The translations under genes were made by a program, and so were the position numbers. The notes beneath the pieces were generated by a model. The model searched no databases. It saw only the letters and a list, made by a program, of their open reading frames with translations, and was not told where the DNA came from. From Armatimonadota bacterium (GTDB taxonomy: Bacteria > Armatimonadota > Zipacnadia > JAUWAU01): DNA of 64,000 nt. The DNA is taken from assembly GCA_030601885.1 (NCBI GenBank), contig JAUWAU010000003.1:186001-250000 (forward strand), read 5' to 3'. Of the stretch, positions 63,836 to 64,000 are shown one piece after another. How positions within the stretch are numbered: the stretch's first letter is position 1; every line of letters begins with the position of its first letter.

Positions 63836-64000
63836 TCAGGGAGCTCCGATGGCCACGATTCGCTTGGCTTGGCGGGCGATGGCAAGGAAGTCGGTATGCC
63901 CGTCGTCGATGAGGTTGAAGTCCGAGAGGCCGACGTCGGCCACGGGCTGAGGGGACTCGGCCCACGTGCCGCCGCCGTCCGCCGAGGACAGGACGCGCAT
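63836..64000 (-). CDS. C-terminal end of a BNR/sialidase-like protein (runs off window)
   Basis: The last 54 codons of a gene entering from beyond the right edge: VLSSADGGGTWAESPQ contains the Asp-box (BNR) motif S-x-D-G-G-x-T-W, followed by PVADVGLSDFNLIDDGHTDF and a final RIVAIGAP. Probably the end of a secreted repeat protein co-transcribed with the beta-helix gene. The ATG at the very edge is likely internal. Confidence 0.65.
   Translation of the reverse strand: MRVLSSADGGGTWAESPQPVADVGLSDFNLIDDGHTDFLAIARQAKRIVAIGAP

Overview
This is a high-GC, gene-dense bacterial chromosome segment. No rRNA, tRNA, CRISPR array, transposase or phage gene was recognised by eye. The best taxonomic clue is the minus-strand block at 1-7936. 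Read in the direction of transcription it is aroQ - pepP - efp - accB - pilin - accC - DUF2273-like - nusB - xseA - xseB - dxs. This is the order known from Firmicutes (aroQ-yqhT-efp-accBC-nusB-xseAB-dxs) and related 'Terrabacteria'. Together with DUF1559-like pilins, a copper-amine-oxidase-N-like domain, Tat-exported sugar enzymes and many secreted repeat proteins, I infer an uncultured Armatimonadota-like heterotroph; the phylum is inference, not shown.

Layout. 1-7936: housekeeping operon (isoprenoid precursor, DNA repair, transcription antitermination, fatty-acid initiation, translation, shikimate). 8109-23568: cell-surface polysaccharide and pilin region with an O-antigen-ligase-like/TPR protein, two GT2 rhamnosyltransferase-like enzymes, a GT4, a processive GT2, a GT-C-like membrane protein, a prepilin, a stand-alone Ser/Thr kinase, a Tat DUF362 lipoprotein and a seven-repeat carboxypeptidase-regulatory/PDZ surface protein. 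23684-25976: parvulin-type foldase and signal peptidase I. 26140-39391: secreted beta-propeller-like paralogues and sugar metabolism genes (two xylose-isomerase-like TIM barrels, FucI-like isomerase, Gfo/Idh/MocA, PHP protein). 39635-44076: three tandem membrane-anchored paralogues with a Dph6-like ATPase between them. 44138-51187: a seven-gene minus-strand redox cluster bounded by a 2-hydroxyacyl-CoA dehydratase/double-cubane-type protein and its BadF-type ATPase activator, with a NapH-like membrane ferredoxin, DUF6599, a TauE/SafE-like membrane protein and two secreted proteins between. 51500-64000: DMT permease, two YfhO-like membrane proteins, Crp regulator, Tat enolase-superfamily enzyme, aspartic protease-like protein, M55 aminopeptidase, beta-helix protein and a BNR fragment.

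The gaps hold an unusual variety of short dispersed repeats: AGTGGTC heptamers, ACCCGTGCCAC palindromic modules, TGTCATYCTGAG inverted elements, GCTTGC-apex hairpins, GCCCGCG hairpins and a 203-bp element with 19-bp inverted ends. Several have become coding: one interrupts the dehydratase-like gene in frame, and others supply the C-termini of the activator and of a glycosyltransferase. Three near-perfect sigma70-type promoters (TTGACA, 18-bp spacer, TATAAT-like) are visible at 11629-11658, 16207-16236 and 25126-25155.

The strongest candidates for something undescribed are the membrane-linked dehydratase/activator redox cluster and the recruitment of dispersed repeat DNA into its two terminal genes.
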